This document shows, in pieces, positions 1 to 11,055 of a DNA stretch of 64,000 nt (within the stretch, counting starts at the first letter, position 1; each line of letters opens with the position of its first letter). Source of the stretch: Ophioderma brevispina (lineage: Eukaryota > Echinodermata > Ophiuroidea > Amphilepidida > Ophiodermatidae); NCBI GenBank assembly GCA_023653785.1, contig JAMKCH010005375.1, positions 1 through 64,000 of the forward strand. Direction: 5' to 3'. A model generated the notes under the pieces. It was not told where the DNA came from, searched no databases, and saw only the letters and a list, made by a program, of their open reading frames with translations. A program made the position numbers and the translations under genes.

Positions 1-853
1 AAAAACTTTTCTGGATTTTAAAACTTTGTGACATGGGATACAATATGAAGATAACATGGATATACCCCCTCTTAGGAAAAATAAGAAAAATCATTTCAAA
101 GTTCACTGATTTTTTAAACAAAAAATCCCCCCCCCCCCACCTTAAGTTCACGATATTTATATCAGATTGAGTCACGTGAGCTTTGGCAAACGCCTCTGCT
201 TTAAAAGCACTCTTTATAAGTCCTTATATTCGTAATAAAAAACGAGGTTCCAATTAAAGCCCCTAATTAGGCGATCATTTCTGAAAATAAAAATAAGTTC
301 TCTGAGTCGGCTTACAACAGATTATATATTTCATTTAGTTGGCCCTTTTATCTTCTAAAATGAAATAAACATGCAAAGGCGGGCGCCTTACTGTTTGTTA
401 TTATGTGAAATCTAGGTTCAGTTCCAAATACTTCTCTATAAATCCCGTTTACGAAGAGTCGGGTAATTAAACAAAAATACTGGTATTATCTTAATTGGGG
501 GTTTAGCCACGCGGGCGTATTGAAATAGTGGGTTTTGTTCTGAATCCTATGCGAAGTGTTGTTTTTTGTTTCCAGTAGGGCAAAATAGAAAAGAAACAAG
601 AGGTTTGATGGTTTAGACCCACAAATGCTTTGAAGCTTGGAATCGATAAGTTAGTAATTCAATCGTAGTTATTTATTAGTTAAATATTATTTCATAGATA
701 GAGTTAAGACTCGCATCCCGCAATTGCAATTAAATGCCTGATGTTCAATTTTAAGACTGTAAATTTTTTTTAAATTCACACTCTAGGCAGTCCATATTGT
801 GTCAATTGTATTATTTTTATATTATAAGATATCATATTAAATATATCATATAA
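1..853. other. AT-rich intergenic DNA, no gene seen
   Basis: No open frame over 60 codons lies here and no repeat shared with the rest of the window was recognised. There is a run of C near 128-138. Just before the first MITE the sequence becomes very AT-rich with ATATAA-type runs (about 800-853). Confidence 0.6.
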
Positions 854-1210
854 TGTCTGTCTACCAGAGCTATTTTTGTACTATGGCAATTTGACGATGT
901 GGAGCCATTGCGAACTTTATGACGTCATCTGGGGTAATTATAGGCATGTTGGTACTCATTTGGTACCATTGGAAAAAAGAGGATCATAAAAGCATCTACT
1001 GGTACTAAATCAAGTGATTATTCCTGTGGTCGGCTAGGAATGTTGGTACTTCTCTCCCTAAAGGGACGGGTTACCACCACCCCATCCATCGCTTGGGATC
1101 AACCGTATCTACCGATACCCGGTGGAGTTTGTTTTGGATGAAAGGGAGTGGGAAATGTCAATTGGCAATCCACTTTAACTGAAATCTGGCCACAAAAAAA
1201 GGGGGTACTG
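854..1210 (+). mobile_element. Family 1 TTAA MITE, internally deleted partial copy
   Basis: The left edge reads TGTCTACCAGAGC followed by TTTTTGTAC, a diverged version of the family 1 left end. It then jumps to the right half seen in the complete copies at 2,246-3,078 and 32,330-33,090: a TATGACGTCATC block, GGCATGTTGGTACTCATTTG, and the block ending near CAAAAAAAGGGGG. The right terminus and its TTAA are missing. Short frames on both strands in this stretch overlap each other and are not coding. Confidence 0.6.
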
Positions 1211-1889
1211 ATATACAATAATATAGCTCGACAAAAATACACGAAATGCACAATTGATGGATCAGTTTTTTGGTCCACACGCCATAACATTTGTTTTCTT
1301 CATATACAGGTCGTAATGATATTGGACATTGAGATCTTGGAGTTCTAGTGCTGTTCTTCCATGCAGGGTGGTGTCGTCGGCATATCAAAGATAGGTAATC
1401 GATCTGCCTACAAAACAGATACCTGCCATAAAAGACTATCACGGGCTTCTTGGATGATGTACTCTGCGTAGATATTAAATTAAAAATGTTGATGTTTTCC
1501 GAAAGGAACTAAATCTATTTTCAAAGTTCTGAGAAAATCCCTCCTTTTTTCATTGCACTTTATCAATTCATATAATTAGGTTTTAAAAGGAAAGATCCCA
1601 CGCGTAGAAGGACCGAAAAAATACATTAGTTTTACGCTCTGATTTTTACAGGGTTTTCTATGCATTTCTTTGTTTTATGTGTGAAATAGAATTAGGCGCT
1701 TTTGAAATATATTTGCGACCAAATTTGCGCAAAACGACTTTCCTAAAAAAGTATCTTTAAACAAGATTCGCTGTTAAAGGATTCTCAGTTGATATGGAAA
1801 TGCAAAACCACGTGAAAATTGACTTATAAACTCCTCAAGTTATCACGTTGCTGATTTTTAAAAAATATTCCCAGTGACTTACGTTAGTG
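1211..1889. other. Intergenic DNA without recognised feature
   Basis: Only short, overlapping frames are present. No similarity to other parts of the window was noticed. A G13-type homopolymer at about 1,893 marks the start of the next element fragment. Confidence 0.5.
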
Positions 1890-2123
1890 CCGGGGGGGGG
1901 GGGGCGGTCCAGGGACCCTCACTAATTAGGACGTGGGGTCCATTATGGGGCCATCACTAATTAACTCATGAACGGCTTGGCCGATTTTATTTTTTTGGGG
2001 ATGAAAAAAGCGCATGTAAAAGTCAGACAATTCACAAAAATTCGGCACCAAAAAATCCCACGCGAAAGCGGCCAGCGCGAACATAAATTGAAGGGTTCAT
2101 AGGGACCCCCCCGCGTCACTTAA
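1890..2123 (-). mobile_element. Family 2 TTAA MITE, partial copy
   Basis: The segment ATCACTAATTAACTCATGAA, the following GGCTTGGCCGAT and the AAAAAAGCGC...GTCAGACA block match the reverse complement of 6,945-7,020 inside the complete family 2 element. It ends with GCGTCACTTAA, the family 2 terminus, with TTAA at 2,120-2,123. The other end is a poly-G tract and no matching TTAA was found, so this is a truncated copy. The same block recurs, diverged, within the large repeat (for example 22,085-22,255 and 51,610-51,790). Confidence 0.5.
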
Positions 2124-2245
2124 GTGTTGAAGTGTTCTTTTCCCCCCCAGGGACTAAAGGTGTGGCATTTTCACATTAGGTAGCCAGCACTTTACTACAC
2201 GGTGTGTCCATAGACACACAGGTGTAGAAACCGTTCAAAATCAAT

Positions 2246-3078
2246 TTAACCCTCGTCTACCTGAGCCTTTTTGTAACAAACAACTCCCGAAGGGGGGGGG
2301 GGGGTGGTTACCACCACCATGTGATTTTCGTTAATGAAAACATCCGATTCTGTAAATTTGGTACCAAAGGATAGCTTACAGTTCTTCTTTCCATTGGTAC
2401 CAATAAGTACAAACATCCCCATTATGACGTCACATGACGTCATATTGTTGAGGAAATACGAAAATACTGAATATAGGGTGGAAAATTGATATTTCGCATT
2501 TTGCGACTCAAACACCATATTAAGCTTTAAAAGGAGTCATTATATAAAACTAGTCATTCCCCATCAAGTTAGAGTACAAAAAACAAAAAGCATGAAAATA
2601 TATTTTCAAACTTTTTGGCGAAAATGAATTTTTCATGTGTGTGTCTATAGAAATGGCAGTTTTGCTGAATGCAAACTTTATGACGTCATTGTGACGTACG
2701 TAATGCTAGGCATGTTGGTACTCATTTTGGTATAATGGAAAGAGGAGGACCAAGCTATCTATTGGTACCAAAATCAAGTGTCGTGATGTTCCTGGTTGTG
2801 TTAGGCAGTTGGACTTCTCTTCCGGAGGGGGGTGGTACCACCCCCCCTATCGATGACTTTGGGATCAACCCTGTATCTTAAACTATACCCCGGTGGATGT
2901 TTGTTTTCGATTAAAAGGAGCGGAACATGTCAATTGACCAATACATTAAAATAATTTGGCACCAAAAAAGGGGGTTTTGAGCAAGGGCCGGGAAAAACAA
3001 ACAGAAGGGGGGGTGGTTAACACCACCCCCCCCCCTTCGGTTATGAAGGTAGGGGGGGGGGTTGAGTTGGAGGGTTAA
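2246..3078 (+). mobile_element. Family 1 TTAA MITE, complete (833 bp)
   Basis: The left end is TTAACCCTCGTCTACC (TTAA at 2,246-2,249) and the right end is a degenerate GGAGGGTTAA (TTAA at 3,075-3,078). Both ends carry subterminal poly-G/poly-C followed by a GGTGGTTACCACC-type palindrome. TTAA target duplications and ends beginning CCC fit the piggyBac superfamily in general; no transposase is encoded, so it is non-autonomous. The interior holds two TGACGTCA palindromes close together near 2,424-2,441 and another near 2,682. It is closely related to 32,330-33,090. Confidence 0.7.
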
Positions 3079-3290
3079 GGCAAAAGCAAAATAACGTCAT
3101 AGTAACGAATCGACAACGCCAAACAGGAACATTTTACTTATTTTAATACCAATCGAATGACAAAATCAAAGCTGTCCTGTGATACCAAATTTACAAGAAC
3201 AGTTTTTTTTGATTTGCAAAAAATGCAACAGGATGGTAACAACCACCCCTCCGGGTTTTGTTGTGAACATAAATGGCTCAGGTGGAATTG
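3079..3290 (-). mobile_element. Family 1 TTAA MITE fragment, inverted, abutting the previous copy
   Basis: Read on the minus strand this stretch shows CACCTGAGCC, then ACAACAAAACCCGGAGGGGT and TGGTTGTTACC, then TGTAAATTTGGTATC, matching the left part of family 1. It lies head to head with the right end of the 2,246-3,078 copy and shares or adjoins its TTAA. The distal end is lost. The 95-codon minus-strand frame covering it is a by-product. Confidence 0.5.
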
Positions 3291-4887
3291 AAAATTATAG
3301 TTGGAGGATATATCGGTGGCAGTTATTTTAATCGCTAAAAACGAGTCTTGATTTATGCGTTTATAATTTCGACCTTTTGCTGATATACTGGTAACGTGAT
3401 ATTTGTAAAGGCTACAATGGTCCATATGGTGATCTAAGAGTAGATTGATGAATTATCTTTGAACACGGCAATCGATTGCAGTGGTTCGACGATTCAATAT
3501 TGTCAATTTTTCTTCAAAAAGGTCAACATTATTATTTTTCCAGAGCATTATTTCAGAATCGCAATGAAAATACATCTAAATTAGTCCTGATAAGCCTAGT
3601 CTTTGATGGTATCTGTTTTAGATGGCTTTCCAAAGACCTGCAAGCATGTGGAACGCCATCCCTAAAGCCATTGACGTGCAAAGGCATGATGTGCTATACA
3701 GTATAAAGAATTGCGCCATGAGAGACCTTCACCAACCTTGAAAGTATACCGATACGACACTTTATGGTGTACACCCATTCGCCCTCCCCTCACCATACGC
3801 ACACACCTAACAAGCACACCACCTAAGTATATCGGTTACCATACCCAACGAGAAAGGTGATGGTCCGATCCCTTTTCGCCAAGTATTAGCAAATGATGTA
3901 AAAATGATTACCTAAATTTAGTGTTGAGACACATGCCCTTTTTTTTGCAATGGGAGAAAAACTCGAGGGTTAAATACTGAATCGTAAAGAGACTGAGGAG
4001 AGTCCAGAAGGAAGCGCCCTCAATTTGTCGAACTCCGGTTTTTTTTGCATATTTGGAATGCTTTAATGTATTGATCACACTAAGTTGAATAGCCAAATAC
4101 ACCTCGTTTATGTAATAAGATGATGATGTAGTACTTCTGTCGTGCACGACAGCAAGTCAAAGCATGGTTTCTATGTGGACCGATTGCGATAGCAATAAGT
4201 TCAAAACAAGGTTTGCCGGTTTCTTTGTACTTGTGTTGTTCAAAAACCTTCGAACACGTTATCGGTAGGTGGTCTACGACCGATCCAGAGTTTCCGGATC
4301 TAGAGATAAGCCTAGATGCCATGTGTTGCGTATGGCCAGATGAAGGGGACTAGCTGTACATTTTATAGATGCGGGGCGCATGGGGGCATGATGGGTATAG
4401 GCATGTGTCAATGCATATTTCCTCAAATGAACATTCCAAATACTTTCCAAGGGCCCTGGGTTGTTTTTGAAGGCATGCTGCAGGAATTTCAATGTACTGG
4501 CTACATGTTCTTGAAAACTGTTTTGATGTTGCACATAATTTTGTGGTTATGCTCCTGTGCTTGGAGAAAGAGTGTTGTTGATGAAGGGATTCTGGTGGGA
4601 GGGATGTTACCCATACGGGGAATGCTTCCTCTCACCTATGATTTTGCGGATGTTTTTCATCATTCATTATCATGATAATATTTACTTAGTGTATCGCCAG
4701 CTTTCACCAACCTTTGGTACGGTATTCACAATACGGTTCGTCTGTTACGAGGTGTCTTCATTTGATACGGGTCCCCCGAACCGGAACATTATAACACGTA
4801 TTGTTCCAGAAAAAAAAATTAAATAAAATCTATTAGTGACTAAAATTATTATTATTGGAAGATGAAAGAGGAAGGGAAAAAAAGAAT
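3291..4887. other. Intergenic DNA with scattered uncharacterised frames
   Basis: Overlapping frames on both strands (for example a 119-codon plus-strand frame at 4,316-4,675 and an 86-codon minus-strand frame at 4,274-4,534) show no recognisable domain and contradict one another. The only repeat noticed is the dispersed block at 3,930-4,085. Confidence 0.45.
3930..4085 (-). repeat. Dispersed repeat, inverted copy of 31,985-32,130
   Basis: On the minus strand it contains AAAGCATTCCAAATATGCAA followed by an A-run, GTTCGACAAATTGAGGGCGC and TTCTGGACTCTCCTC; the plus strand at 32,020-32,090 has the same order. A related AAAATTGGGGGCGCTATTC phrase occurs in units B and D (about 40,725 and 59,262). 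Class unknown; perhaps the end of a DNA transposon. Confidence 0.5.
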
Positions 4888-4962
4888 TACGCCCCGTATG
4901 GATTCGAACCTGAGATCCAGGGCCGGGCTAGAGCTTTAGCCGATGCGCCAAGCGGGATTGGC
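4888..4962 (-). repeat. Degenerate tRNA-like sequence (SINE head or tRNA pseudogene)
   Basis: The minus strand carries a canonical internal promoter B box, GGTTCGAATCC, about 40 nt downstream of an A-box-like TTGGCGCATCGG. The acceptor and T stems do not pair well, so a functional tRNA is unlikely. No downstream SINE body was recognised. It fits a tRNA-derived SINE head or an old tRNA pseudogene. Confidence 0.45.
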
Positions 4963-5654
4963 TTATAGTTGTTAAAAAATAACCCTGGGTAAACCTTACC
5001 TACTTAAAAACAACGTCAAAAAATTCTAAATATCCACTTTTGAGGAGCGAATAATGATTCGATTGCAAGATCAAAACATTACTCCCAATCGGTCAAATTT
5101 GGGATCAACTCGAAGAGAAAAGATGTTTGTGATGACGTTTCCCGAGAATCCGAACTTGATGTTCCGAAGGACGGCTAATCATGTGTCATTTGTCTATTCC
5201 GATTTCAAAAATATAATACTCCTTCTAGTATTGCGCTAAAAGGTATATTACATTGCTACTTCAAGCACGGCATAGTGCTTTCATGGGATCATTGTATAGA
5301 GAAAAGAAGATTTAAATTGAAGGGGTGATTGTAATGAAAGTCATTGAGGGCAAGCATATTGATTTTGTTTTACCGTGTTTCGATGGAATTCATACAAATG
5401 AATAGCCCGTCAACAAAAATCCATGCAGTTATCATGTTCTCCCTGTTCCCTTGGTAGCATCAGCTATTTTAGCAGCTTCGATATCAACAGTGGCCGGTTT
5501 ATTTTTTGAGTAGCTTAAAATAGCAGAAGTACCTTATAAATTTTGCCATGGCAGAAATAAAGCCCATAGCTTGAACCCTTTCACAAGGGTAATTAACACC
5601 ACGGTCGTGAATTAGTATTTAAGAGTATATTCTTTTGATCAGTTGCTGAAAATA
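4963..5654. other. Intergenic DNA, no gene recognised
   Basis: A 61-codon plus-strand frame (5,054-5,239) has no recognisable motif. No internal repeats were seen. The stretch leads directly into the LINE remnant and may include its unrecognised upstream part. Confidence 0.45.
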
Positions 5655-6891
5655 TACCAGTTGGATTTATCCCCCTTCCATCTTACCTCCCGGCACCTGG
5701 ACCTTTGCCGACCACGTATGATGGAAGTTTAGACAAGTTAAAAAGTTGTTACACAGGGTAAAGCAGGGGGGCCAGATGGCATTCCAGCTGCCATAATCCG
5801 CGAATTTGCGTATGAGCTCAGTCAAAGCACTCACAAAATAGTTCGTACCAACTGGGTAGTTCTTTCTAATGGAAAAAGGCTGTGGTAATTCCCTCGCACT
5901 AAAAGTACTCACCCACCTTGACCAATTGCGTCGGTTAATTAAACTGATCATTTCCAAATTGGAAGAAACGTTGTTACAGAATGGATTCTTTCTGGATAAT
6001 CGAGCATAAGTTAGATCATAATCAGTAACGTAAGGGAGTGTAAACATGTCACTACCTTGGTCAAATTCATCAACAATTTATTGTTGCTCATGCGGATATT
6101 CCAAGGAGTCAAAATTCCCTTGTTATAACAGATTTGCAAGGCCTTTATTTAATTAAACTATGAATAATTGTATTGAAGATCTTATCAGTGATGCCATGGG
6201 TGCGCAGTTTTTGTTCACCAGCAAGATCCCAATGAAGTCGGTACCAAAAAACCGACTTCTGAATAAATCATACGTCAAGTTGGTTTACCTCAGGGAACAA
6301 AAATTGGTCCTTGGGGGTTTCGTGCTAAATACAATAGTGCTGTGCGCAACGGATCTCTCTGAGGGTCGTAATCCTGAGCCTTAATATGTTGATGATATGA
6401 CTATTGTTGTGAAAATATCAGCGTAGTACTAGTAGCAATAGTTATGCAAGATTACTCTGGATGAATTTCAGTAATGGCTAATGACAAAGATATTGAAACT
6501 GAATCAGATAAGTGTGTTACACATGACTGTGGGGGTTCCTGAAAAAATACCCTGCAGGGCGCCACGGTTACAATTGTTCCCCAAAAGATTTGAAGATCGT
6601 CGATGAGTAAAAATACTGGGTAGTACTATCCAGGTCCGATTCGAAACGGGACAATCATATTTCAGAAGTATATCGCAAGGCAAATAACAAGCTGTACTTG
6701 TTAAATGCTTAAGAGAAGTTAAGCTCTCAGTTATGGCTGTAACTATTTATAGAGGGTATGTACGCCATCTCTTGAATATGCGTTCTGTTTGGAATTATGG
6801 TTTAATTGATATCAAATCCATTTACTTGAAGAACAAAAAAACTCAGAAAAGAGCACTTAGAATTAATTGTAGGATTGAGTAGCCTTAACAG
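5655..6891 (+). pseudogene. LINE (CR1/Jockey-like) reverse transcriptase remnant, 5' part
   Basis: A non-LTR retrotransposon polymerase that would copy element RNA into the genome. In order, across frameshifts and stops, the plus strand shows GGPDGIPAAII (codons from 5,769), followed by REFAYELS; GLPQGTKIGPW (from 6,282); the catalytic YVDDMTIV (from 6,385); a KILGSTIQ thumb-region phrase near 6,607; and a LLEYAF-like phrase near 6,760. These are the finger, palm and thumb landmarks of CR1/Jockey-type RTs, in which the box is commonly YVDD or FADD. Several frame changes are needed, so it is dead, though some single-base breaks may be sequencing error. No endonuclease domain was recognised upstream, so it is 5' truncated or too decayed. 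It continues after the MITE at 7,558. Confidence 0.8.
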
Positions 6892-7557
6892 TTAAGTGAC
6901 AAGGGGGGGACCCTAAAATTCGTTTTTGAGCTGATATTTGCTGTCTGACTTTAAATGCGTTTATTGATATAAACAAAAAGAAAATCGGTCCTACCGTTAA
7001 TGAGTTAATTAGTAGAGGTAACTCCCCCCTTGGCACTAACGTGAAGTCAGCTATGAATCTTTAAAAAAAAATCAAGGAACCAAAGTAATTTTTTGCTGTA
7101 TAGTTTCACATACATATAAATAAACAATTAATAGTAACATTTAAAAAATAATTAACCCCTTATGGCCTGAAAAACAAACAATTCATGGGGGCGTTGTATA
7201 AAACCGTTCTTACAAAGTTTATGGGAAAGTTGAAGTGGTAATTTTGTTACACCCGTTAAAATACAGGATTCATAAAAACTGCAAGTTTTTGTAAATAGAG
7301 TAATGGTGTATTTTCTCTTTCTAGAGTATCAACTCAATAGCGCAAGGCTTCATTTGAATTTTCCGTCTTTTTGCCCTTTTTTTCGCGTTTGTTTGAAAAA
7401 AATGTTTGCCCCTTAATTACAGCCCAAATAACAAACTCATTTTATGGCTGATTTGGGTTGTCTTATGACCCTTCAAATGTGGTATAAATTTGTTTCCTTG
7501 GGGACCCCCCCCCCCCCCTTGGGCACCATCGGAAGTGAAATCTCCTTGGTCACTTAA
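6892..7557. mobile_element. Family 2 TTAA MITE inserted in the LINE (666 bp)
   Basis: The left end reads TTAAGTGACAAGGGGGG (TTAA 6,892-6,895) and the right end, as its reverse complement, TTAAGTGACCAAGGAG (TTAA 7,554-7,557). Both inner sides carry G or C runs. No transposase frame is present. TTAA duplication again suggests piggyBac-type mobilisation, but the terminal sequence differs from family 1. Reading across a single TTAA rejoins the LINE frame, which supports both ends as true boundaries. Confidence 0.75.
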
Positions 7558-8440
7558 GTGTTAATTACTCACATGCTCTTGAGCAATGCAACCTTCTTAG
7601 TCTTGAAGCTCGCAGGGAAAATAGTTGTCACAAGTCTTCCCTTAGATTTATATCATTCAACTATGTTTAAAGATTACCAAAAACAGGTTAACGACAGGGT
7701 GCAATATTCACTTAGAAATAGTAACAACCTATTGAAGATCAAGTGCAGAACAAATCGTTATAAAAATAGTGTTATACCCTTTGGTTGATCTTTTGAATAA
7801 CTTGCCTTTTTAAATAACGTCTTAAGCCTCAGTTGGCTGTGCCAAATTTTACGTGTTTTAGCGAACACATTTAGTTATAGTTTATTTTTTTAATTGTTAA
7901 TTTGTGCGTGAAGTTGGATATGTATATATGGGTATGAATTATAATATGGGCGTTTCTGTGAATGAATTTATAGAGTTTGTGGGTGTGTGAGAAAATTAGT
8001 ACGTGAGAGAGTGAGTGAGTGAGTGAGTGAGTGAGTGAGTGAGTGAGTGAGTGAGTGAGAGTGAATGAGCGAGTGAGTGAGTGCGTATGTGAGTGAGTGA
8101 GTGAGTGTGTATGTGAGTGAGTGAGTGAGTGATTGAGTGAGTGTGATTGTGTGTATGTATTTCAATGGATGAATTTTAAAATTGTGTTTGAGAGTGCATG
8201 CAAGAAGCTGGTGACTTATAGTGCAATCAAATTTGCTGGATTCTAGGGCGTGCAATTAAGTCAATAGTTCTTTTTCATAACCGTAATTTTATTTTTAGTG
8301 ATAGCTACGTTCGCTGATATTTGTATGTTTATATAGTTGTTTTTATAAGATTGTTTATATAGCTTTTAATCTGTATCTTTGCGGTAATTTAGCTTTAGGG
8401 CTACAAATGCATTGTTTAATAAACCATAAATGAAATAAAT
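7558..8440 (+). pseudogene. LINE remnant, C-terminal end and 3' UTR
   Basis: This is the continuation of the LINE at 5,655. The first 230 bases encode the typical CR1/Jockey C-terminus: an ALEQCNLLSLEARRE phrase just after the TTAA, then RTNRYKNSVIPF close to the stop at 7,788. A long AT-rich 3' UTR follows, containing a GAGT microsatellite, and ends near TTTAATAAACCATAAATGAA and a short A-rich simple tail around 8,420-8,445. The 76-codon open frame at 7,558-7,788 is this C-terminus, mostly in frame. Confidence 0.7.
8003..8148 (+). repeat. (GAGT)n microsatellite in the LINE 3' UTR
   Basis: About 35 imperfect GAGT/GTGA units with occasional GCGT, GTAT and GATT variants. It generates a spurious 95-codon minus-strand Ser/Leu/Thr/His frame. 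Confidence 0.9.
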
Positions 8441-8494
8441 GAAAAAGCCTTGATTGGACGAGTTTTAATATAAGAAACCTCATATCGTCGCCCA

Positions 8495-10022
8495 CATCAC
8501 ATACTGTCTTATCAGACATTTTTGACTTTTTGAGATATTTTGCATATGTACTTATAATGTTATGGTCTATACATGCACAAAGTTACAATCTTGAAAGTGA
8601 CCTAATTAGGGATATATTAATTAAGAATTTTGATCAATAAGCTCAAAACTGCATATCGCGATTTCACATACTGTCGTATGTTTCATTTACACGTAATTTC
8701 AATAGGCGTATAATTCACGCTGTTCGTAAAACAAGCTGTTTACGTGTTTCACATAAAGATCTATCTGAACGCATTGAAATATAACGGTGAAATAAGCGTC
8801 GTATGTGAAAATACGACTTTTTTGCATTTCACATACAAATAATAATAATAATAATATAGGTTTTCCCGGCCAATTTCGCGATTTACGTGTTCCATTTTAT
8901 AGAAGGGACATTCGTTTTCGTGCGAAATTGAACGATGATGTATATTGTTATTTCAATTAGGCAAAACGTTATTCGATTTCATTAAAGGAGCATTCGACCG
9001 CGTAGAATGGTCGGCCAATTGCGTAACTATAGCTCAATCGATTTCAATTGGATTAGCTTTGCGATTCAATTCAAGTTTTATATTTCGCCATTGAGATAAC
9101 AAAAATGAAAAATGTTCATTTGAATTAGCAATATTTTGCGTTTAATCATATAGTCAGGGGAAACCATTCCTTCCTCAGCACTGAACAAAATTATATGACT
9201 GATACATAGATGTAATGGAATTAAAATTACCTGATGCTAGCCTTATTTTAAATAAAGTAAAATGTAGACCTTTTTGAAAGGAATGGATCATGATTAAAGA
9301 TAAAAAGTACTCATTTGAAAGTTTTACATAATCATCCTAATGAGTGTAGCACAAAGATGCTCATAATTAAAACACGGTTAAAATATCAATGTTGAGCATG
9401 ATGCATATGCATACTGTCGTATTTTACAAAACACGTTTTCCGAGAAAATCGCAATTCAAAATCTACCGCGACATTTCATGTCAATACAGTAAAACGAAGC
9501 ATAAAAGAAACATTTGGACCTAGCTGTTTTGAAGAAAACATTTTAAAGTCAAATATAAACCATAAATGCAACTTAAAACTACAATTATATTATCTTAATT
9601 AGGCTACAAAGTTATAAGTCTCTATGTGAAATCACAAATAATGTATGTTGCATAATACGACACATATTACGCCGTTATTTTTCAATGTACGTAAAATAGA
9701 TCACTAAGTGAAAAGCTTGTTTACGCATTCACGATGGAAATACGTCAAAATAGATCTGTATGTGAAATCGTTTATTTTGGGATCGGCAAAATAGAACGCT
9801 ATATCAAACACGTGTAAATGAATGGTAATCTTAAAATACGACAGTATGTGAAATCCGGATATGGTGATTTTGAGGAAAATAACAAAAATGTATAATTATA
9901 AACTAATTAATTACGCATCCTCACATTTTGAAACTTTGCGGATGGTAAGAACTCGATGAACTAAATACTTAGGCAAAATTTCACAAAAACCTCAAAAATG
10001 TGAAATACGACAGTATGTGATG
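8495..10022. mobile_element. Palindromic (foldback) element with ATACTGTCGTAT iterons
   Basis: The left end CATCACATACTGTC and right end GACAGTATGTGATG are inverted repeats. The motif ATACTGTCGTAT (one mismatch in the first) occurs at 8,501, 8,668 and 9,411, and its reverse complement at 9,836 and 10,005. Further arm matches pair 8,725-8,765 with 9,690-9,745. Arms pointing to a centre near 9,260 imply a foldback or MITE-like element without coding capacity. No clear target duplication was found. Confidence 0.5.
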
Positions 10023-10023
10023 C

Positions 10024-10037
10024 TTTTTTTTTTTTTT

Positions 10038-10117
<80 letters not shown>
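10024..10117. repeat. T20 followed by (TA)n microsatellite
   Basis: A run of about 20 T is followed by about 37 TA dinucleotides. A shorter (CT)n(TA)n tract at 10,698-10,736 precedes the second copy of the downstream repeat, so the TA tract belongs to the repeated unit. Confidence 0.9.
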
Positions 10118-10124
<7 letters not shown>

Positions 10125-10129
10125 AAAAT

Positions 10130-10437
10130 GAAAAGTGGAGATAAGGTGAGTAAAGCAGAGAATGAAACGTTAAACTTTTCATTGCAATATGAAACTCATA
10201 AGCAACTTAACAGAATGAAGCTATAGGCTTGAAAGAGAGATAAATAGCCGCCATCAAGACAAATGTTTAGTGTTTCGAAAAGTTTGAAAACAGGTTTTAA
10301 ATTGGTCCAGCCGTTTGGATAGTGGACTAAAAAATGTGCACTAAATTGGCCCATAAAATTAATTAATGTGGTCACTCGACCACATTTGGAGAAGTTTTTG
10401 CTCAAAACATCAAAAGACAGCACTTCATGGGATTTTT
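10130..10437 (+). repeat. Direct repeat copy 1 (about 308 bp)
   Basis: It begins ATGAAAAGTGGAGATAA and ends CACTTCATGGGA. It is nearly identical to 10,738-11,055 (offset about 608, or 618 after a short indel). Copy 1 is interrupted after CATGGGA by poly-T and the tRNA-like sequence; copy 2 continues into AATAAGAAACATATG. The overlapping frames on both strands have no recognisable product. Confidence 0.8.
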
Positions 10438-10468
10438 TTTTTTTTTTTTTTTGTATCTCAGCCGTGTG

Positions 10469-10541
10469 GGACTCGTGGTGTAGATGGTTATCACATCTGC
10501 CATGTACGCAGGTGACCCGGGTTCGATTCCCGGCGAGTGCT
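10469..10541 (+). pseudogene. tRNA-like sequence, anticodon TGT position, probably pseudogene
   Basis: It folds into a cloverleaf: acceptor GGACTCG with CGAGTGC (a G-G mismatch at the second pair), a four-pair D stem, anticodon stem TCTGC with GCAGG and loop CATGTAC, and T stem CCGGG with CCCGG around TTCGATT. The A box TGGTGTAGATGG and B box GGTTCGATTCC are intact, and TTTT, a Pol III terminator, follows at 10,543. The anticodon would be TGT (Thr), but the base before it is A where U33 is nearly invariant. A poly-T lies just upstream. A SINE head or pseudogene is more likely than a working tRNA. Confidence 0.55.
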
Positions 10542-10697
10542 CTTTTGAGGCTTTCTTCTACTCTGATCTTTCTTTCCATTTGACTTGTTCTTCTTTATAG
10601 GCCTAACGGCCATTTAAAAATACTTCAAATTGCGGTATGTGCGTACCCTTTAGCACCTATGATTCTATATTAACTTACCGCATAGCGCCACCCTTGA

Positions 10698-10736
<39 letters not shown>

Positions 10737-10737
10737 A

Positions 10738-11055
10738 AATGAAAAGTGGAGATAACTACAGTGATAAGCTGAGTAAAGCAGAGAATGAAACGTTAAACTT
10801 TTCATTGCAATATGAAACTCATAAGCAACTTAACAGAATGAAGCTATAGGCTTAAACGAGAGATATATAGCCGCCATCAAGACAAATGTTTAGTGTTTCG
10901 AAAAGTTTGAAAACAGGTTTTAAATTGGTCCAGCCGTTTGGTTAGTGGACTAAAAAATGTGCACTAAATTGGCCCATAAAATTAATTAATGTGGTCACTC
11001 GACCACATTTGGAGAAGTTTTTGCTCAAAACATCAAAAGACAGCACTTCATGGGA
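10738..11055 (+). repeat. Direct repeat copy 2
   Basis: Second copy of the 10,130-10,437 unit, with a short insertion (CTACAGTGATAAGC) near its start and few substitutions. It is preceded by (CT)n(TA)n. The two copies bracket the tRNA-like segment. Confidence 0.8.

Noticed and set aside
4316..4675. 119-codon plus-strand frame
   Set aside because: No recognisable domain, and an equally long open frame overlaps on the other strand; chance cannot be excluded.
7968..8255. 95-codon Ser/Leu/Thr/His-rich minus-strand frame
   Set aside because: Product of the GAGT microsatellite.
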